A DNA stretch of 64,000 nucleotides from Streptomyces rubiginosohelvolus (GCF_014649875.1 NZ_BMTW01000006.1:1-64000), one strand, 5' to 3'; shown: positions 27,501 through 36,159, counted from the first letter of the stretch. Notes: generated by a model not told the origin, from the sequence alone. Numbers and translations: made by a program.

Positions 27501-27773
27501 CGCGAGGTCACCGTGCGGCCACGCCCCGGCGGTGGCATCACCCGCGCCCGGGGCCGCTTCACCTCGCTCCACGGCCCGGTCACCACCGACTGGAAGACGG
27601 AGAAGGGCCGTTTCCACCTGACCGTGGGCCTGCCCGTGAACACCACCGCCGAGGTCTGGATCCCGGCCGCCCGCGCCGAGGACGTCACCCACCCCGGCGC
27701 CCGCTTCCTGCGGATGGACGACGGCTGCGCGGTCTTCGCGATCGGCTCGGGGCAGTACCGCTTCACGGCCTGA
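24573..27773 (+). CDS. Secreted alpha-L-rhamnosidase (GH78)
   Basis: This 1066-residue exported glycosidase releases terminal rhamnose from plant glycosides or polysaccharides. The N-terminus is Tat-like (ISRRRLLSTTATALG, then an Ala-rich core to PPAQAA). Beta-sandwich domains follow, and then the (alpha/alpha)6 barrel with DTPARDERLGWTGDIN, the GH78 acid region, and TTMWERWDSIKPDG carrying the second catalytic Glu. It starts with GTG at 24573, with GGAG upstream, 53 bp after rhaB. It supplies substrate to the importer in the same locus and ends at a strong terminator. Confidence 0.93.
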   Translation: MISRRRLLSTTATALGTTLIAGAIPPAQAAERGAPGAKGLRVGGSTAEYVKNPLGLGPARPRLGWPLTATAPGRTQSAYQIRVALSERALERPDVWDSGKVESAESTQVLYGGPELRSRTRYYWTVRVWDDEGRVSGWSEPAWWETGLTETSDWSARWIGAPAALVGAPALDKASWIWFPEGDPATSAPAATRWFRGAFDVPDGVTRARLVLTADDGYVAHLDGTEVARAEPDEVARAWSRPSVTDVTERLAPGRHVLAVAATNEVTGPAGLLGVLELTTADGVRTVTTGDGWKATDTEPAGDWQALDYDDGAWPTAKVLAPWGSGPWGEVAAAYAPVAQLRHEFRLRRKPVARARLYSTALGLYEAHLNGKRVGTDRLAPGWTDYAKRIQYQTHEVTELLTSGSNTLGVELATGWYAGNVGMFGPHQYGEHPAFLGQLEVTYRDGTTERVLSGTEWRAATGPITLADLLTGENYDARLETDGWLRTGFDDSAWAKAVPAEEEVTGELVAEPDGPCRVIQELKARKITEPRPGVFVFDLGQNMVGTARLRVTGRAGTTVRLRHAEVLNPDGTVYTTNLRTAAATDHYTLKGGGRETYEPRFTFHGFRYVEVTGYPGKPPLDAIVGRVIHTDAPLTMEFETNVPMLNQLHSNITWGLRGNFLSIPTDTPARDERLGWTGDINVFAPTAAYAMESARFLSKWLSDLQDDQTADGAFTDVAPHVDGLGAGSAGWGDAGVTVPWALHQAYGDTQVLERAWPSMLKWLDYLEENSTGRLRPASGYGDWLNIADDTPKDVIATAYYAHSAALVARTARVLGKDPAPYTALFAEIRDAFRSAYVTDGGRVKGDTQTAYVLALSMDLLTGQERTTAADRLVALIEAKDWHLSTGFLGTPRLLPVLTDTGHTDVAYRLLLQRTFPSWGYQIDRGATTMWERWDSIKPDGSFQDAGMNSFNHYAYGSVGEWMYAHIAGIAPAAPGFREVTVRPRPGGGITRARGRFTSLHGPVTTDWKTEKGRFHLTVGLPVNTTAEVWIPAARAEDVTHPGARFLRMDDGCAVFAIGSGQYRFTA

Positions 27774-27792
27774 GGCGGCCAGGACGAGCGAC

Positions 27793-27833
27793 GTGCGCCG
27801 TACCGGCGGTCAGAAACCGCCGGTACGGCGCAC
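27793..27833. terminator. Bidirectional terminator
   Basis: A perfect 18-bp stem with a 5-nt CAGAA loop lies between the convergent rhamnosidase and siderophore permease genes. It is symmetric, so it can serve both strands. Confidence 0.9.
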
Positions 27834-27860
27834 GCGCTCCCGGGACCCCCGCCCCGCCCG

Positions 27861-30008
27861 TCAGCCCTCGCGCCTCGACCGCCAGAGCAGCCAGATGAAG
27901 TACGGGGCGCCGATCACGGCCGTGAGCAGGCCGACCGGGATCTGCGCCGGGGCGATGACCGTCCGGCCGACCGTGTCGGACACGACCACCAGCAGCGCGC
28001 CGAGCAGCGCGCTGACCGGCAGGACCCGCGCGTGGCGGCGGCCCACCAGGGCGCGTGCCGCGTGCGGGGCGACGAGGCCGACGAACCCGATCACGCCGAC
28101 CGCCGCCACGGCTCCCGCCGTCAGGAGGACGGCGAGGCTCAGCAGGCCCAGCCGGGTGGCCCCGATCCGCACGCCGAGCAGGGCGGGCGTCTCGTCGTCC
28201 AGCCCGATCAGGTCCAGTTCACGACGCATCAGCACCAGGACGGGCAGCGCGACGACCAGCGCCACCAGCACCGGAATCAGCTCGGGGAACGTCCGCCCGT
28301 ACGTCGAACCACCCAGCCAGGCCAGCGCCTTCGTCTCGTTGTACGGGTCGGTGAGCACGATCAGCAGACTCACGACCGCGCCCGCACCCGCGTGCACACC
28401 CATGCCGATGAGCACCAGACGGTTCTGCTCCAGACCACGGCGTGAGGCCAGACCGAACACCAGCGCCGCAGCCGCCGCCGCACCGGCCAGCGCGGAGCCG
28501 CCGATCAGCCAGAAGCTCGCCAGCGGTACGACGGTGAGCACGGTGACCGCACCCACCCCCGCCCCGCTGACGACGCCGAGGACGCCCGGCTCCGCGAGCG
28601 GGTTGCGCGACACCGCCTGGACGGCCGTTCCCGCGACCGCCAGCGCCGCACCGGCCAGCAGAGCGGCGGCGACCCGGGGGACCCGGGTGTCCAGGACGTA
28701 GCTGACGAACTGCCCCGACCGGCCCGCGAGCCAGTTGCCGACATCGCCCATCAGCAGCGTCGCGTCGCCGAAGAGCGTCGCCACGACCACCGCGCCGACC
28801 AGCCCCACGACCGTCGCCACCAGGGTGAGGGCGAACGCGCGCCGGCTGCGCAGCCGGGAGAACGCCGTCGAGCCGCTGTCCGTGCCCATGTCGCGCGACC
28901 GGTAGGCGAGGACGATCAGGACGAGCGCCCCGAAGCAGGTCGTGACGATGCCGGTCGGCACCTCCGCCCCCGCCTGGGCGCCGAACACCGCGCGCAGCAG
29001 CACATCCGCGCCGAGCACCACGAGCACGCCAGCGAGCGCCGACGCCGGGATGAACGCGCGGTGCCGGACCAGGCCCGGGATCCAGGTGCTGAGCAGCCGG
29101 ACCGCCGCGGGCGCGCACAGGCCGACGAAGCCGACCGGCCCCGCGACCGCAACCGACACCGCCGCCAGCAGCACCGCGAGGGTGACCGCGATGCTCCGTG
29201 TCAGCCGGGGGCTCACTCCCACGACCGCCGCACCGTCGTCGCCGAGGGCGAGGATGTCGAGGCGCCGGCCCATCAGCATGAGCCCGGTGAACGCCACGAG
29301 CGCGACCGGGGTGAGCCGGTCGATGGACTGCATGCCGATCTGGGCGAGCGAACCCTCGCCCCAGGCGAACAGCCCGGTGGTCTGCTGGGAGCGCAGGAGC
29401 AGCATCGTGCCGCTCAGGCCGGACAGCGCGAGGGTGAGCGCGGATCCCGCCAGCACCAGCCGGATGGGTCCGGCCCCCGCCCGGGACAGGCCGAGCACGA
29501 CGGCCGCCGCGATGAGCCCGCCGAGGAACGCCGTGGCCCCGGCGGGCAGCGCGGGCAGGGAGATGCCGAACGCGGCGACGGTGACCACCGCGAAGTACGC
29601 ACCCGCGTTCACGGCGAGCGTGTCGGGGGACGCCAGCATGTTGCGCGACACCGACTGGAGGGCGGCGCCCGCCGCACCGAGCGCGCAGCCGACCAGCAGC
29701 CCCGCGGCGAGCCGGGGCAGCCGGGAGTCCAGGACCACGGCGGCCGTCTGCTCGTGGGCGGTCCGGTCGGAGGACGAGCCGGTGGCCAGGTTCCAGAGCG
29801 TGTGCAGATCGACGGCGGCGGTGCCCTGGCTCACGTGCGTCAACGCGAGGGCGCCGAGGGCGAGGAGCCCCGCGAGCGCGAGGAGGAACATCCGGCCGCG
29901 ACGGGCCGGTTGGCCGGCCGCCGCCGGGGACACGGCCCCGGCGGGACCGGTCGCGCCCGCCACCGTCTTCACGGGGGCGGGCGGAGCGGTTGTGGTGCGG
30001 GTGCTCAT
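27861..30008 (-). CDS. Fused double FecCD permease for an iron-siderophore
   Basis: This 715-residue membrane protein contains two full FecCD permease domains in tandem, like FhuB, where most importers use two separate subunits. Each half has the GxxLGAAGAALQ/GAALAVAGTAVQ-type helix start, an NPLAEPGVLGV or NMLASPDTLAV segment, and GPVGFVGLCAP or GVIGFVGLVAP near its end. ATG at 30008 follows the lipoprotein stop by 2 bp; the longer frame is a shadow of that gene. It carries a ferric siderophore across the membrane, powered by the ATPase at 30994-31902. Confidence 0.92.
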   Translation of the reverse strand: MSTRTTTAPPAPVKTVAGATGPAGAVSPAAAGQPARRGRMFLLALAGLLALGALALTHVSQGTAAVDLHTLWNLATGSSSDRTAHEQTAAVVLDSRLPRLAAGLLVGCALGAAGAALQSVSRNMLASPDTLAVNAGAYFAVVTVAAFGISLPALPAGATAFLGGLIAAAVVLGLSRAGAGPIRLVLAGSALTLALSGLSGTMLLLRSQQTTGLFAWGEGSLAQIGMQSIDRLTPVALVAFTGLMLMGRRLDILALGDDGAAVVGVSPRLTRSIAVTLAVLLAAVSVAVAGPVGFVGLCAPAAVRLLSTWIPGLVRHRAFIPASALAGVLVVLGADVLLRAVFGAQAGAEVPTGIVTTCFGALVLIVLAYRSRDMGTDSGSTAFSRLRSRRAFALTLVATVVGLVGAVVVATLFGDATLLMGDVGNWLAGRSGQFVSYVLDTRVPRVAAALLAGAALAVAGTAVQAVSRNPLAEPGVLGVVSGAGVGAVTVLTVVPLASFWLIGGSALAGAAAAAALVFGLASRRGLEQNRLVLIGMGVHAGAGAVVSLLIVLTDPYNETKALAWLGGSTYGRTFPELIPVLVALVVALPVLVLMRRELDLIGLDDETPALLGVRIGATRLGLLSLAVLLTAGAVAAVGVIGFVGLVAPHAARALVGRRHARVLPVSALLGALLVVVSDTVGRTVIAPAQIPVGLLTAVIGAPYFIWLLWRSRREG

Positions 30009-30010
30009 CG

Positions 30011-30985
30011 TCAGGCGGTCAGCGCGCCGACGAGGGCGTCGATGTACTCGCGCATCGACGCGGTGCCGCCGAACATCCAGATGCCGTCGGGCAGCCGGTG
30101 GACCTCGTCGTTCTTCACGAACGGGAGGGACTTCCACACCGCGTTGTCCTTGAGGCCGTCGGCGAACGGGTCGCCGCCGTCGGAGTCGTTCGCGATGTAG
30201 GCGAACTGCGCGTCGCCGATCTTCGTGAGGCCCTCGACGTCGGTCGCGGCCAGGCCGTAGGCCTTGTCGCCCTTCAGCTTCCACGGGTCGACGAGGCCGA
30301 GCTCGGTGTTCACGTCGGAGAGCAGCGAGCCCTTGACGTACGGGCGCACCGAGACCTGGTTGCCCTCCTGCCAGCCGTCGGCGAAGGCGACCTTCTCGCC
30401 GTCGAGCCCGGCGTCCGCCAGCTTCTTCTTGCCGTCGGCGACCGCCTTGCGGAAGGAGTCGATCTCGGACTTGGCCTTGTCCTCGGTGCCGGTGGCCTGG
30501 GCGATGAGGTCGACGGTGTCGACCATCTGGTCGATCTGCCGGCTCGCGTCGGCCGAACGGACCACGGCGACCGGCGCGGCCTTCGACAGCTGCGCGATGG
30601 CCGAGTCGGACAGGTCGGTGGTGGCGACGATGAGGTCGGGCTTCAGGCTCGCCACGGTGGCGACACTGGGCTCGCCCCGGGTGCCTATGTCCTTGACGCC
30701 CTTGGTGAGCGGGGCCGCCGTGTCGTACGCGGTGTAACCCTTCACGTCGGCGACGCCGACCGGCTGCACGCCGAGGGTCACCAGCGTCTCGACGACGTTC
30801 CACTCGGTGCCGACGACCCGCTTGGCCGGGCCGTCGAGCGTGATCTTCTTGCCGCGCGAGTCGGTGACCGTCACGGCCTTGTCCCCGGCGGACTCCTTCT
30901 TCGGCGCCTCGGTGGTGCCGCACGCCGTCAGGGCGAGCGCGGCCGCGGCGGCGAGGACGGGCCACGTCAGGTGCTGGTTCTTCAT
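30011..30985 (-). CDS. Iron-siderophore-binding lipoprotein
   Basis: This 324-residue extracytoplasmic binding protein has a signal ending in the lipobox ALTACGT and a type III (FhuD/BtuF-like) fold: KRVVGTEWNVVETLVTLGV, LKPDLIVATTD and a C-terminal YIDALV helix. It would bind a ferric siderophore and pass it to the fused permease. Second gene of the iron-box-controlled operon, 8 bp after the ATPase gene. The ligand cannot be inferred. A citrate- or hydroxamate-type siderophore is possible. Confidence 0.9.
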   Translation of the reverse strand: MKNQHLTWPVLAAAAALALTACGTTEAPKKESAGDKAVTVTDSRGKKITLDGPAKRVVGTEWNVVETLVTLGVQPVGVADVKGYTAYDTAAPLTKGVKDIGTRGEPSVATVASLKPDLIVATTDLSDSAIAQLSKAAPVAVVRSADASRQIDQMVDTVDLIAQATGTEDKAKSEIDSFRKAVADGKKKLADAGLDGEKVAFADGWQEGNQVSVRPYVKGSLLSDVNTELGLVDPWKLKGDKAYGLAATDVEGLTKIGDAQFAYIANDSDGGDPFADGLKDNAVWKSLPFVKNDEVHRLPDGIWMFGGTASMREYIDALVGALTA

Positions 30986-30993
30986 GAGGGTGT

Positions 30994-31902
30994 TCAGGGC
31001 CTTTCGGTACGAAGGTGGTGGCGGCCGACCGCGCGGGTGCGCGGGATGCCGGTGGGGGAGTCGAGTTCGACGTCGATACGGATGCCGTACGCGTCGGTGA
31101 GCCGCTCGGGGGCGTACACCTCGGCGGGCGTTCCCGCGGCGACGATCCGCCCGGACGAGAGGAGGACGACCTGGTCGGCCACGGCGGCGGCCTGGTCCAG
31201 GTCGTGGAGCACGACGCCGACGGTGACGCCGTGGGTGTCGGCGAGATCGCGGACGAGGTCGAGGATCTCCACCTGGTAGCGCAGGTCGAGGAAGGTGGTG
31301 GGCTCGTCGAGCAGGAGCACGTCGGTGTCCTGGGCCAGGCAGCAGGCGAACCAGACGCGCTGCAACTGCCCGCCGGAGAGGCTCTCCACCCCCCGGTCGG
31401 CGAACTCGGTGAGGTTCGTGACGGTCAGCGCGTGCTCGACCATCCGGGCGCCGTCCGGATCCGTTCCGCGGATCCGGCCCCGGTAGGGGTGCCGGCCGAA
31501 TCCGACCACGTCGCGCACGCTGAGCCCGGCCGGTGCGTTGCGGCTCTGCGCGAGCAGGGTGACGCGGCGGGCGAAGTCGGAGCGTGACAGGGCGAGGGCG
31601 TCGACGGGCGCGCCGTCCTCGGCCCCGGCCGCCACGGTCACGCTGCCGGTGCGGGCCTTGTGCAGCCGGGCCACGGCCCGCAACAGGGTGGACTTCCCAC
31701 TGCCGTTCGGCCCGATGAGGGCGGTGACACGACCGCGCGGCAGCCGGAGGTCGGCGCCGTGCACGACGTCGGTGCGGTCGTACGCGATCGTCATGTCGCG
31801 GGCGTCGAGGCCCGCGTCGTCGGCGGGCAGTGCGGTGGCACCGGCAGCGGGCGCGGAGGGCCGTGGCGGCGGGTCTTCTCGGTCGAGGGCAGGAGCGATC
31901 AC
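30994..31902 (-). CDS. Iron-siderophore ABC transporter ATPase
   Basis: This 302-residue FepC-type ATPase has Walker A GPNGSGKST, Q-loop LLAQSRNAP, signature LSGGQLQRVWFA, Walker B VLLLDEPTTFLDL and the H-loop VVLHDLDQA. A 35-residue Ala/Pro-rich extension precedes the ABC domain. Start is GTG at 31902. No Shine-Dalgarno is visible, and a TAACCT hexamer ends 7 nt upstream, so the operon mRNA may be leaderless. First gene of the operon, directly behind the iron box. Confidence 0.9.
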   Translation of the reverse strand: MIAPALDREDPPPRPSAPAAGATALPADDAGLDARDMTIAYDRTDVVHGADLRLPRGRVTALIGPNGSGKSTLLRAVARLHKARTGSVTVAAGAEDGAPVDALALSRSDFARRVTLLAQSRNAPAGLSVRDVVGFGRHPYRGRIRGTDPDGARMVEHALTVTNLTEFADRGVESLSGGQLQRVWFACCLAQDTDVLLLDEPTTFLDLRYQVEILDLVRDLADTHGVTVGVVLHDLDQAAAVADQVVLLSSGRIVAAGTPAEVYAPERLTDAYGIRIDVELDSPTGIPRTRAVGRHHLRTERP

Positions 31903-31907
31903 GAGCG

Positions 31908-31940
31908 TGAGGTTAGCCTAACCTAAATTGCCCTGGTCAA
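31908..31940 (-). promoter_or_regulatory. DmdR/DtxR-type iron box and promoter
   Basis: Read on the minus strand, TTAGGTTAGGCTAACCT (31926-31910) matches the actinobacterial iron box consensus in all but the last bases. TTGACC (31940-31935) could be the -35 and TAACCT (31915-31910) the -10, with 19-bp spacing. Iron-loaded DmdR1/IdeR would cover the -10 and shut off the importer. Confidence 0.85.
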
Positions 31941-32315
31941 GGGGGATTCGGAATCGTGTCCTCCGCGTGACCCTCGGGCGGCTCGCCCAGCGGCCGACGG
32001 CCGCCGTCGAGCGACGACCGGAGGGTGTCGAGCCGCTTCGGGGCCTCGGATGGCGGTACTTTCCGGCCGAAGCGGCGGTTTGGTGCATCGAGCCGCTCCG
32101 GCATATTCCCAGGTCAGGCGGTTGTTTCGGATTGAACCGCCGAAATCTGTCCATATGCTGGACGCTTCACGCAGGGCCTCTGAGCTGCCCGAATGACCAT
32201 TCGGTCGGTTCGAACGTCCGTCTGCGGCTGGAAGCTGGCCGTCGATGTGCGCCTACTTTCCGCATGCGTAAGACTCCTGACCGCAATCAGGCACCCGAGC
32301 AAGGAGTTTTCACCA
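31941..32315. other. Long intergenic region with a putative promoter for the protease inhibitor
   Basis: This 375-bp stretch holds no convincing gene. TTGAAC (32132-32137) and TATGCT (32154-32159), spaced 16 bp, form a plausible plus-strand promoter that would give a leader of about 150 nt. A 9-bp inverted repeat, CCGCTTCGG (32033-32041) and CCGAAGCGG (32067-32075), and a small CCTGA/TCAGG hairpin (32276-32291) just before the ribosome-binding site are also present. AAGGAG lies at 32301-32306. Confidence 0.5.
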
Positions 32316-32759
32316 ATGCGACGCAACCCTCACGCCATCTTCGCAACCATCACGGCGAGCACCCTTCTCCTCGGTGGTTTCGCGACCGCCACCGCGCAGG
32401 CCGCGCCGGCGAAGGCGGAGAGTCTCTACGCACCCTCGGCGCTCGTCCTCACCGTCGCCCGCGGCGAGGACCCGATGACCGCCACCGTCGAGCGGGCCGT
32501 GACGCTCGCCTGCGCCCCCACCGCCGAGGGAACCCACCCCGACCCCGCTGCGGCCTGCAAGGAACTGGCCGCGGTGCAGGGCAAGTTCGCCGAACTCGCC
32601 GCAGGCCCGTCGAACCGCACCTGTACCCGCCAGTGGGACCCGGTCGTGGTGACCGCCCACGGTGTCTGGCAGGGCAAGCCGGTCCAGTTCAGCACCACGT
32701 ACGGGAACGCCTGCGAGATGGCGGGCAGCATGAACGACAACGCCGTCTTCGCCTTCTGA
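32316..32759 (+). CDS. Subtilisin-inhibitor-like (SSI) secreted protease inhibitor
   Basis: This 147-residue exported protein has a Sec signal of about 35 residues (FATITASTLLLGGFATATAQA) and an SSI-family inhibitor domain. Landmarks are SALVLTVARGED, VTLAC, the reactive loop CTRQWDPVVV, GVWQGKPV, NACEM and the terminal VFAF. Four cysteines fit the two conserved disulfides. By alignment to SSI the P1 residue is Arg, which predicts inhibition of trypsin-like as well as subtilisin-like proteases. AAGGAG precedes the ATG with 9-nt spacing. It usually controls extracellular proteases during development. Confidence 0.93.
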   Translation: MRRNPHAIFATITASTLLLGGFATATAQAAPAKAESLYAPSALVLTVARGEDPMTATVERAVTLACAPTAEGTHPDPAAACKELAAVQGKFAELAAGPSNRTCTRQWDPVVVTAHGVWQGKPVQFSTTYGNACEMAGSMNDNAVFAF

Positions 32760-32958
32760 TCCACCGGGGCCTGCCGACGCCGGGCTGACGGGACACGACA
32801 CCGTCCCGCCCACCGCGTCCGGCCTTCTGGTCCCGCCCGGCGTGCCCCGCACACGCCCCCGTCCACGACGACCGGGAGCCTGCGGTCGCCCCTGGCCGTT
32901 TCCGCCGCGGCCGGCAGCGACTCGCCCCGGTCGGTTGGTCACGAACCCCTCGACCCGC

Positions 32959-34578
32959 TCACTGCCCGGACGGCTCCTCCTGCGTCACCCGGGTACCCGG
33001 ATGGCGCAGCGAGATGAGGAACGCGATCCCCAGGGCGATGGCCATTCCGTAGAAGACCCACTGGTTCGCCTCGGCGAAGTCCATCCGGATCGCCGACATC
33101 GAGTCCCGTACGGTCTCGGCCACCGGTCCCGAACCGGACGGCCCCCGGGAGTCCCCCTGACCGGTCACCGACTGCGCGATGGACTCGGCGGCATCCCGCG
33201 ACGCTCCCTCCGGCACCCCCTTGTCCCGCAGGGTCTCGTCCACCTTGGTGATCGTCGTATGGGTCAGCAGGGTGCCGTAGACGGCCAGTCCGATGCTGGC
33301 CGCGAAGTTCCGCACGGTCTGGGTGATGCCGGTGACCTCGCCGTAACTGGCGTCGATCGCCCGGTTCACCGCGTCCGTCGAGGCCGGCGCCAGCAGCAGG
33401 CCGATCCCCGCGCCCGCCATGGCCGCGTACAGCCACTGGTCGTGCATGGAGAGCGTCGTCAACTTCCCCGCCCACAGGGCGAACCCGACCGCGCCGAGCG
33501 CCGTGCCGAGCTTCATCGCGGGGCGGGCGCCGCGCTTGTCGAGGATCCGGCCGCCCCACTGGGAGGCCAGCCCGAAGCCGATGAAGAAGTACAGGAGATA
33601 CAGCGCGGCCTGGTTCGGCGACGCGCTGAGCGAGACCTGCGCGTAGACGGAGGCGAAGAAGAACACCGGGACGAACGCCATCATGGCGAAGAACAGCACG
33701 GCGTTGTCGACGCTGAACGCCAGGTCGCGGAAGACCCGCAGTTTGATCAGCGGGAAGCGGGTGCGCAGCTCGAACCGGCAGAAGACCGCCAGCACGACCA
33801 GACCGACCGCGATACAGGCCCAGGTGGCGACGGAGTCCCAGCCCCAGGTGGACGACTGCTGCAACCCCAGCACGGTCAGCCCCATACCGACGGCGACCAG
33901 CGCCGCCCCGGGCAGATCCAGCGGTTCGCGACGGGACCGCTCCGGGATCCGGGCCAGCAGTGCCAGGACGATCGCGATGACGGCGACGGGGACGTTGACC
34001 CAGAAGATCGCCCGCCAGGTCCACGCGGTGAGCCAGCCGCCGAGCAGCGGCCCGATGGCGGTGAGCGCCCCGGAGATACCGAAGAAGAGCGCCAGTGCCC
34101 GCCCGCGCCGCTCCACCGGGAAGACGGCGATGACGACGGCGAGCGCGGCGGGGAACATCAGGGCCGCGCCGATGCCCTGGACGGCCCGGAAGCCGATCAG
34201 CCAGGCCTGCGCGAAGTCCCCGTCGGGCACCGCACCGCACAGTGCGGAGGCGATGACGAAGACGAGTGTGCCGATGAGCATCACGCGGCGGTGCCCGAAG
34301 ATGTCGGACAACCGGCCGCCCAGCGCGAAGAAGGCGGCCAGCGTGAGCAGATAGGCGTTGACCACCCACTGCATCTGCGAGGAGGTGAGCCCGAGTTCGT
34401 CGATGATGTCCGGGGCGGCGATCGCCACGATGGTCTGGTCGATGAACGTCATCGACACCGCGAACAGCATGGCGGCGAGCGCGAGGCCCTGGTTCGGCGG
34501 ACCGCCCGGTCGGCCCACTGTTCCCGGATCCGACGACGTCGGACCCGGGGCGCCCTTCTCCGGGATGTCTCTGCCCAT
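32959..34578 (-). CDS. 14-helix MFS drug-efflux transporter (EmrB/QacA type)
   Basis: This 539-residue DHA2-family transporter has about 14 helices. FIDQTIVAIAAPDI in helix 1 is the family motif, GRLSDIFGHRRVMLIG is the loop 2-3 motif A, and the antiporter motif C region follows (ALTAIGPLLGGWLT). A soluble C-terminal insertion precedes the last helix. ATG at 34578 is chosen; another in-frame ATG lies at 34623. It would expel a drug or metabolite with proton exchange. Gene order alone does not reveal whether it serves the neighbouring peptide cluster. Confidence 0.87.
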   Translation of the reverse strand: MGRDIPEKGAPGPTSSDPGTVGRPGGPPNQGLALAAMLFAVSMTFIDQTIVAIAAPDIIDELGLTSSQMQWVVNAYLLTLAAFFALGGRLSDIFGHRRVMLIGTLVFVIASALCGAVPDGDFAQAWLIGFRAVQGIGAALMFPAALAVVIAVFPVERRGRALALFFGISGALTAIGPLLGGWLTAWTWRAIFWVNVPVAVIAIVLALLARIPERSRREPLDLPGAALVAVGMGLTVLGLQQSSTWGWDSVATWACIAVGLVVLAVFCRFELRTRFPLIKLRVFRDLAFSVDNAVLFFAMMAFVPVFFFASVYAQVSLSASPNQAALYLLYFFIGFGLASQWGGRILDKRGARPAMKLGTALGAVGFALWAGKLTTLSMHDQWLYAAMAGAGIGLLLAPASTDAVNRAIDASYGEVTGITQTVRNFAASIGLAVYGTLLTHTTITKVDETLRDKGVPEGASRDAAESIAQSVTGQGDSRGPSGSGPVAETVRDSMSAIRMDFAEANQWVFYGMAIALGIAFLISLRHPGTRVTQEEPSGQ

Positions 34579-34660
34579 GCGTCCATGGTCGCCGGGGGGC
34601 GGCCGTGGTGCATCCCGAGCCACGCACGCGGCCCCCGCCGCAGGTCGGGGGCGTCGCGCG

Positions 34661-34909
34661 CTACTTGCCCGCGGCGGTTCCGGAGTACAGCAGCAGGGCC
34701 ATCTCGCGGGCGTTCTTGATGGCCGCGGCCATCTGGCGCTGCTGCTGGGCGCTGATCCGGGTGACGCGGCGGCTGCGGATCTTCCCCCGGTCGGAGATGA
34801 ACCGCCGCAGCAGATCGGTGTCCTTGTAGTCGATGTACGTGATCCCGGCGGCGTCCAGGGGGTTCGGCCGGTTCTTGAGCGGCTTGCGGGGGTCCTGCTG
34901 ACGTGCCAT
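34661..34909 (-). CDS. rpsR2: 30S ribosomal protein S18, cysteine-free paralogue
   Basis: This 82-residue S18 paralogue ([27 protein letters not shown]) has no cysteine and therefore no zinc site. It is the last gene of the minus-strand zinc-starvation operon, about 95 bp after the CobW-like gene. Under zinc shortage such paralogues replace zinc-binding S18 and free the metal. Symbol assigned as second copy. Confidence 0.93.
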   Translation of the reverse strand: MARQQDPRKPLKNRPNPLDAAGITYIDYKDTDLLRRFISDRGKIRSRRVTRISAQQQRQMAAAIKNAREMALLLYSGTAAGK

Positions 34910-35004
34910 GAGGCTTCCTCGTGCTCGGTGGGATGGGTGTGCTGGTGGTGCGGTCGGTGGATACGGTCCGGGGCCGCGGAGTTACGGGGGTGGGCCGGCC
35001 GGTC

Positions 35005-36159
35005 TCAGTGCACCGGGTCGAGGAGCGCGTCGAACGCGGCGGGCAGGCTCTTCCACGCCTCCCGGCCCGACCCGTACTCCTCGTCCGTGAGGAGGCAGGA
35101 GTCCAGCAGACCGGTCAGCCCCTCGCGGTCGAGGCCCGGGGAGACGAAGACCAGGTGCTGGCAGCAGTCGCCGTGCTCGGGGTGCCAGTCGAGCGCGGCC
35201 GCCGCCTGCCGGTAGGGCGGCACCATGGACCAGGCCGCGTCCGGGAGCGAGGCGAGCCAGGGCCCTGTGTTCTCGACACAGAGCGCGCCGCCCGCCGCGT
35301 CCCAGGAGAGCAGGGTGTCGGGCCGGTCCGCGAGCCAGAACCGGCCCCGGCTGCGGGCCGCGGCGCAGCTCAGGTCCTCCAGGGCGTCGAGCAGGCGCTC
35401 GGGGTGGAAGGGCCGGTGCCGCCGCCAGACGAGCGTGCCCACCCCGGCCTCCTCCGCCTCCTGCGGCAGCAGGGCGCAGGCCGGGTGCTGGCCCGCTGCC
35501 GCCGCCTCCACGTCGAACCCGGCGAACGCCAGCCGTCCCAACTCCGGCGATCCGGCCGCTGCCTGACGTGCCGTCGGGTTCAACTGCCGGATCAGGGCGC
35601 GGTCCTCGTCGTCGGCCGCCGAATTCGGCGCCACGGCCAGGACGGGGGCGTATTCCACCTGCCGGGCCCAGGTGTCGCCGATGGTCCGCCGGTCGGCCGG
35701 GGCCGCCGCGAGACCGGCCTCGGCCAGATCGTCGCCGTTGGAGAGGCAGGGCAGGACGAGCGTGGGGTCGATCGCCGTGAACACGTTGGTGACCTCGGCG
35801 GCGTCGGTGTGCGCGGCGATCACCTCGGCCATGGACTTCGGTTCGACGGAGTCCCAGAGCTCCAGGACGGCGAGCCGGGTCACCCCGTCCCCCGCGAGCC
35901 GTTCGAGTTCCGGGACGAGGTCCTCGCGCAGCGCGCAGCAGGCGCATTCGTTCACCAGCGGGGTGTCGCCGGAGGCCAGCTCTCCGCCGGCGTCCCGCAG
36001 GGAGCGCCGGACCGTCCCGCCGGTGGCCGTCGACAGGTCGTGGTGCAGCGCGACGCTGAGCGGTACGTCCCGCAGCAGCCCTTCCACGACCTCGCCGCGC
36101 GCCTCGGAGTGCAGACCGCAGACGATGACGACGGGCAGTTTCGCGCGGCGCCCGCTCAC
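35005..36159 (-). CDS. CobW/COG0523-like protein with degenerate P-loop
   Basis: This 384-residue protein has the shape of a COG0523 metallochaperone. It keeps the metal motif CXCC ([10 protein letters not shown]), a DPTLVLPCL region, and a C-terminal domain with [21 protein letters not shown] and [10 protein letters not shown]. The nucleotide-binding start, however, reads [12 protein letters not shown] where G-x-x-G-x-GKT is expected: Lys is Arg and both Thr are lost. GTP binding may be lost or unusual. Start GTG lies in a GTGA overlap with the L31 gene. Zur-controlled family members deliver zinc to client proteins. Confidence 0.85.
   Translation of the reverse strand: MSGRRAKLPVVIVCGLHSEARGEVVEGLLRDVPLSVALHHDLSTATGGTVRRSLRDAGGELASGDTPLVNECACCALREDLVPELERLAGDGVTRLAVLELWDSVEPKSMAEVIAAHTDAAEVTNVFTAIDPTLVLPCLSNGDDLAEAGLAAAPADRRTIGDTWARQVEYAPVLAVAPNSAADDEDRALIRQLNPTARQAAAGSPELGRLAFAGFDVEAAAAGQHPACALLPQEAEEAGVGTLVWRRHRPFHPERLLDALEDLSCAAARSRGRFWLADRPDTLLSWDAAGGALCVENTGPWLASLPDAAWSMVPPYRQAAAALDWHPEHGDCCQHLVFVSPGLDREGLTGLLDSCLLTDEEYGSGREAWKSLPAAFDALLDPVH

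Noticed and set aside
24441..27692. 1083-codon open frame on the minus strand
   Set aside because: It is antisense to the GH78 rhamnosidase, has Arg/Gly/Val-rich low-complexity sequence and no motif. Such long shadows are normal at this GC content.
29990..31279. Plus-strand frame opposite the siderophore lipoprotein
   Set aside because: Antisense to a clear lipoprotein, with no recognisable domain and no start signal.
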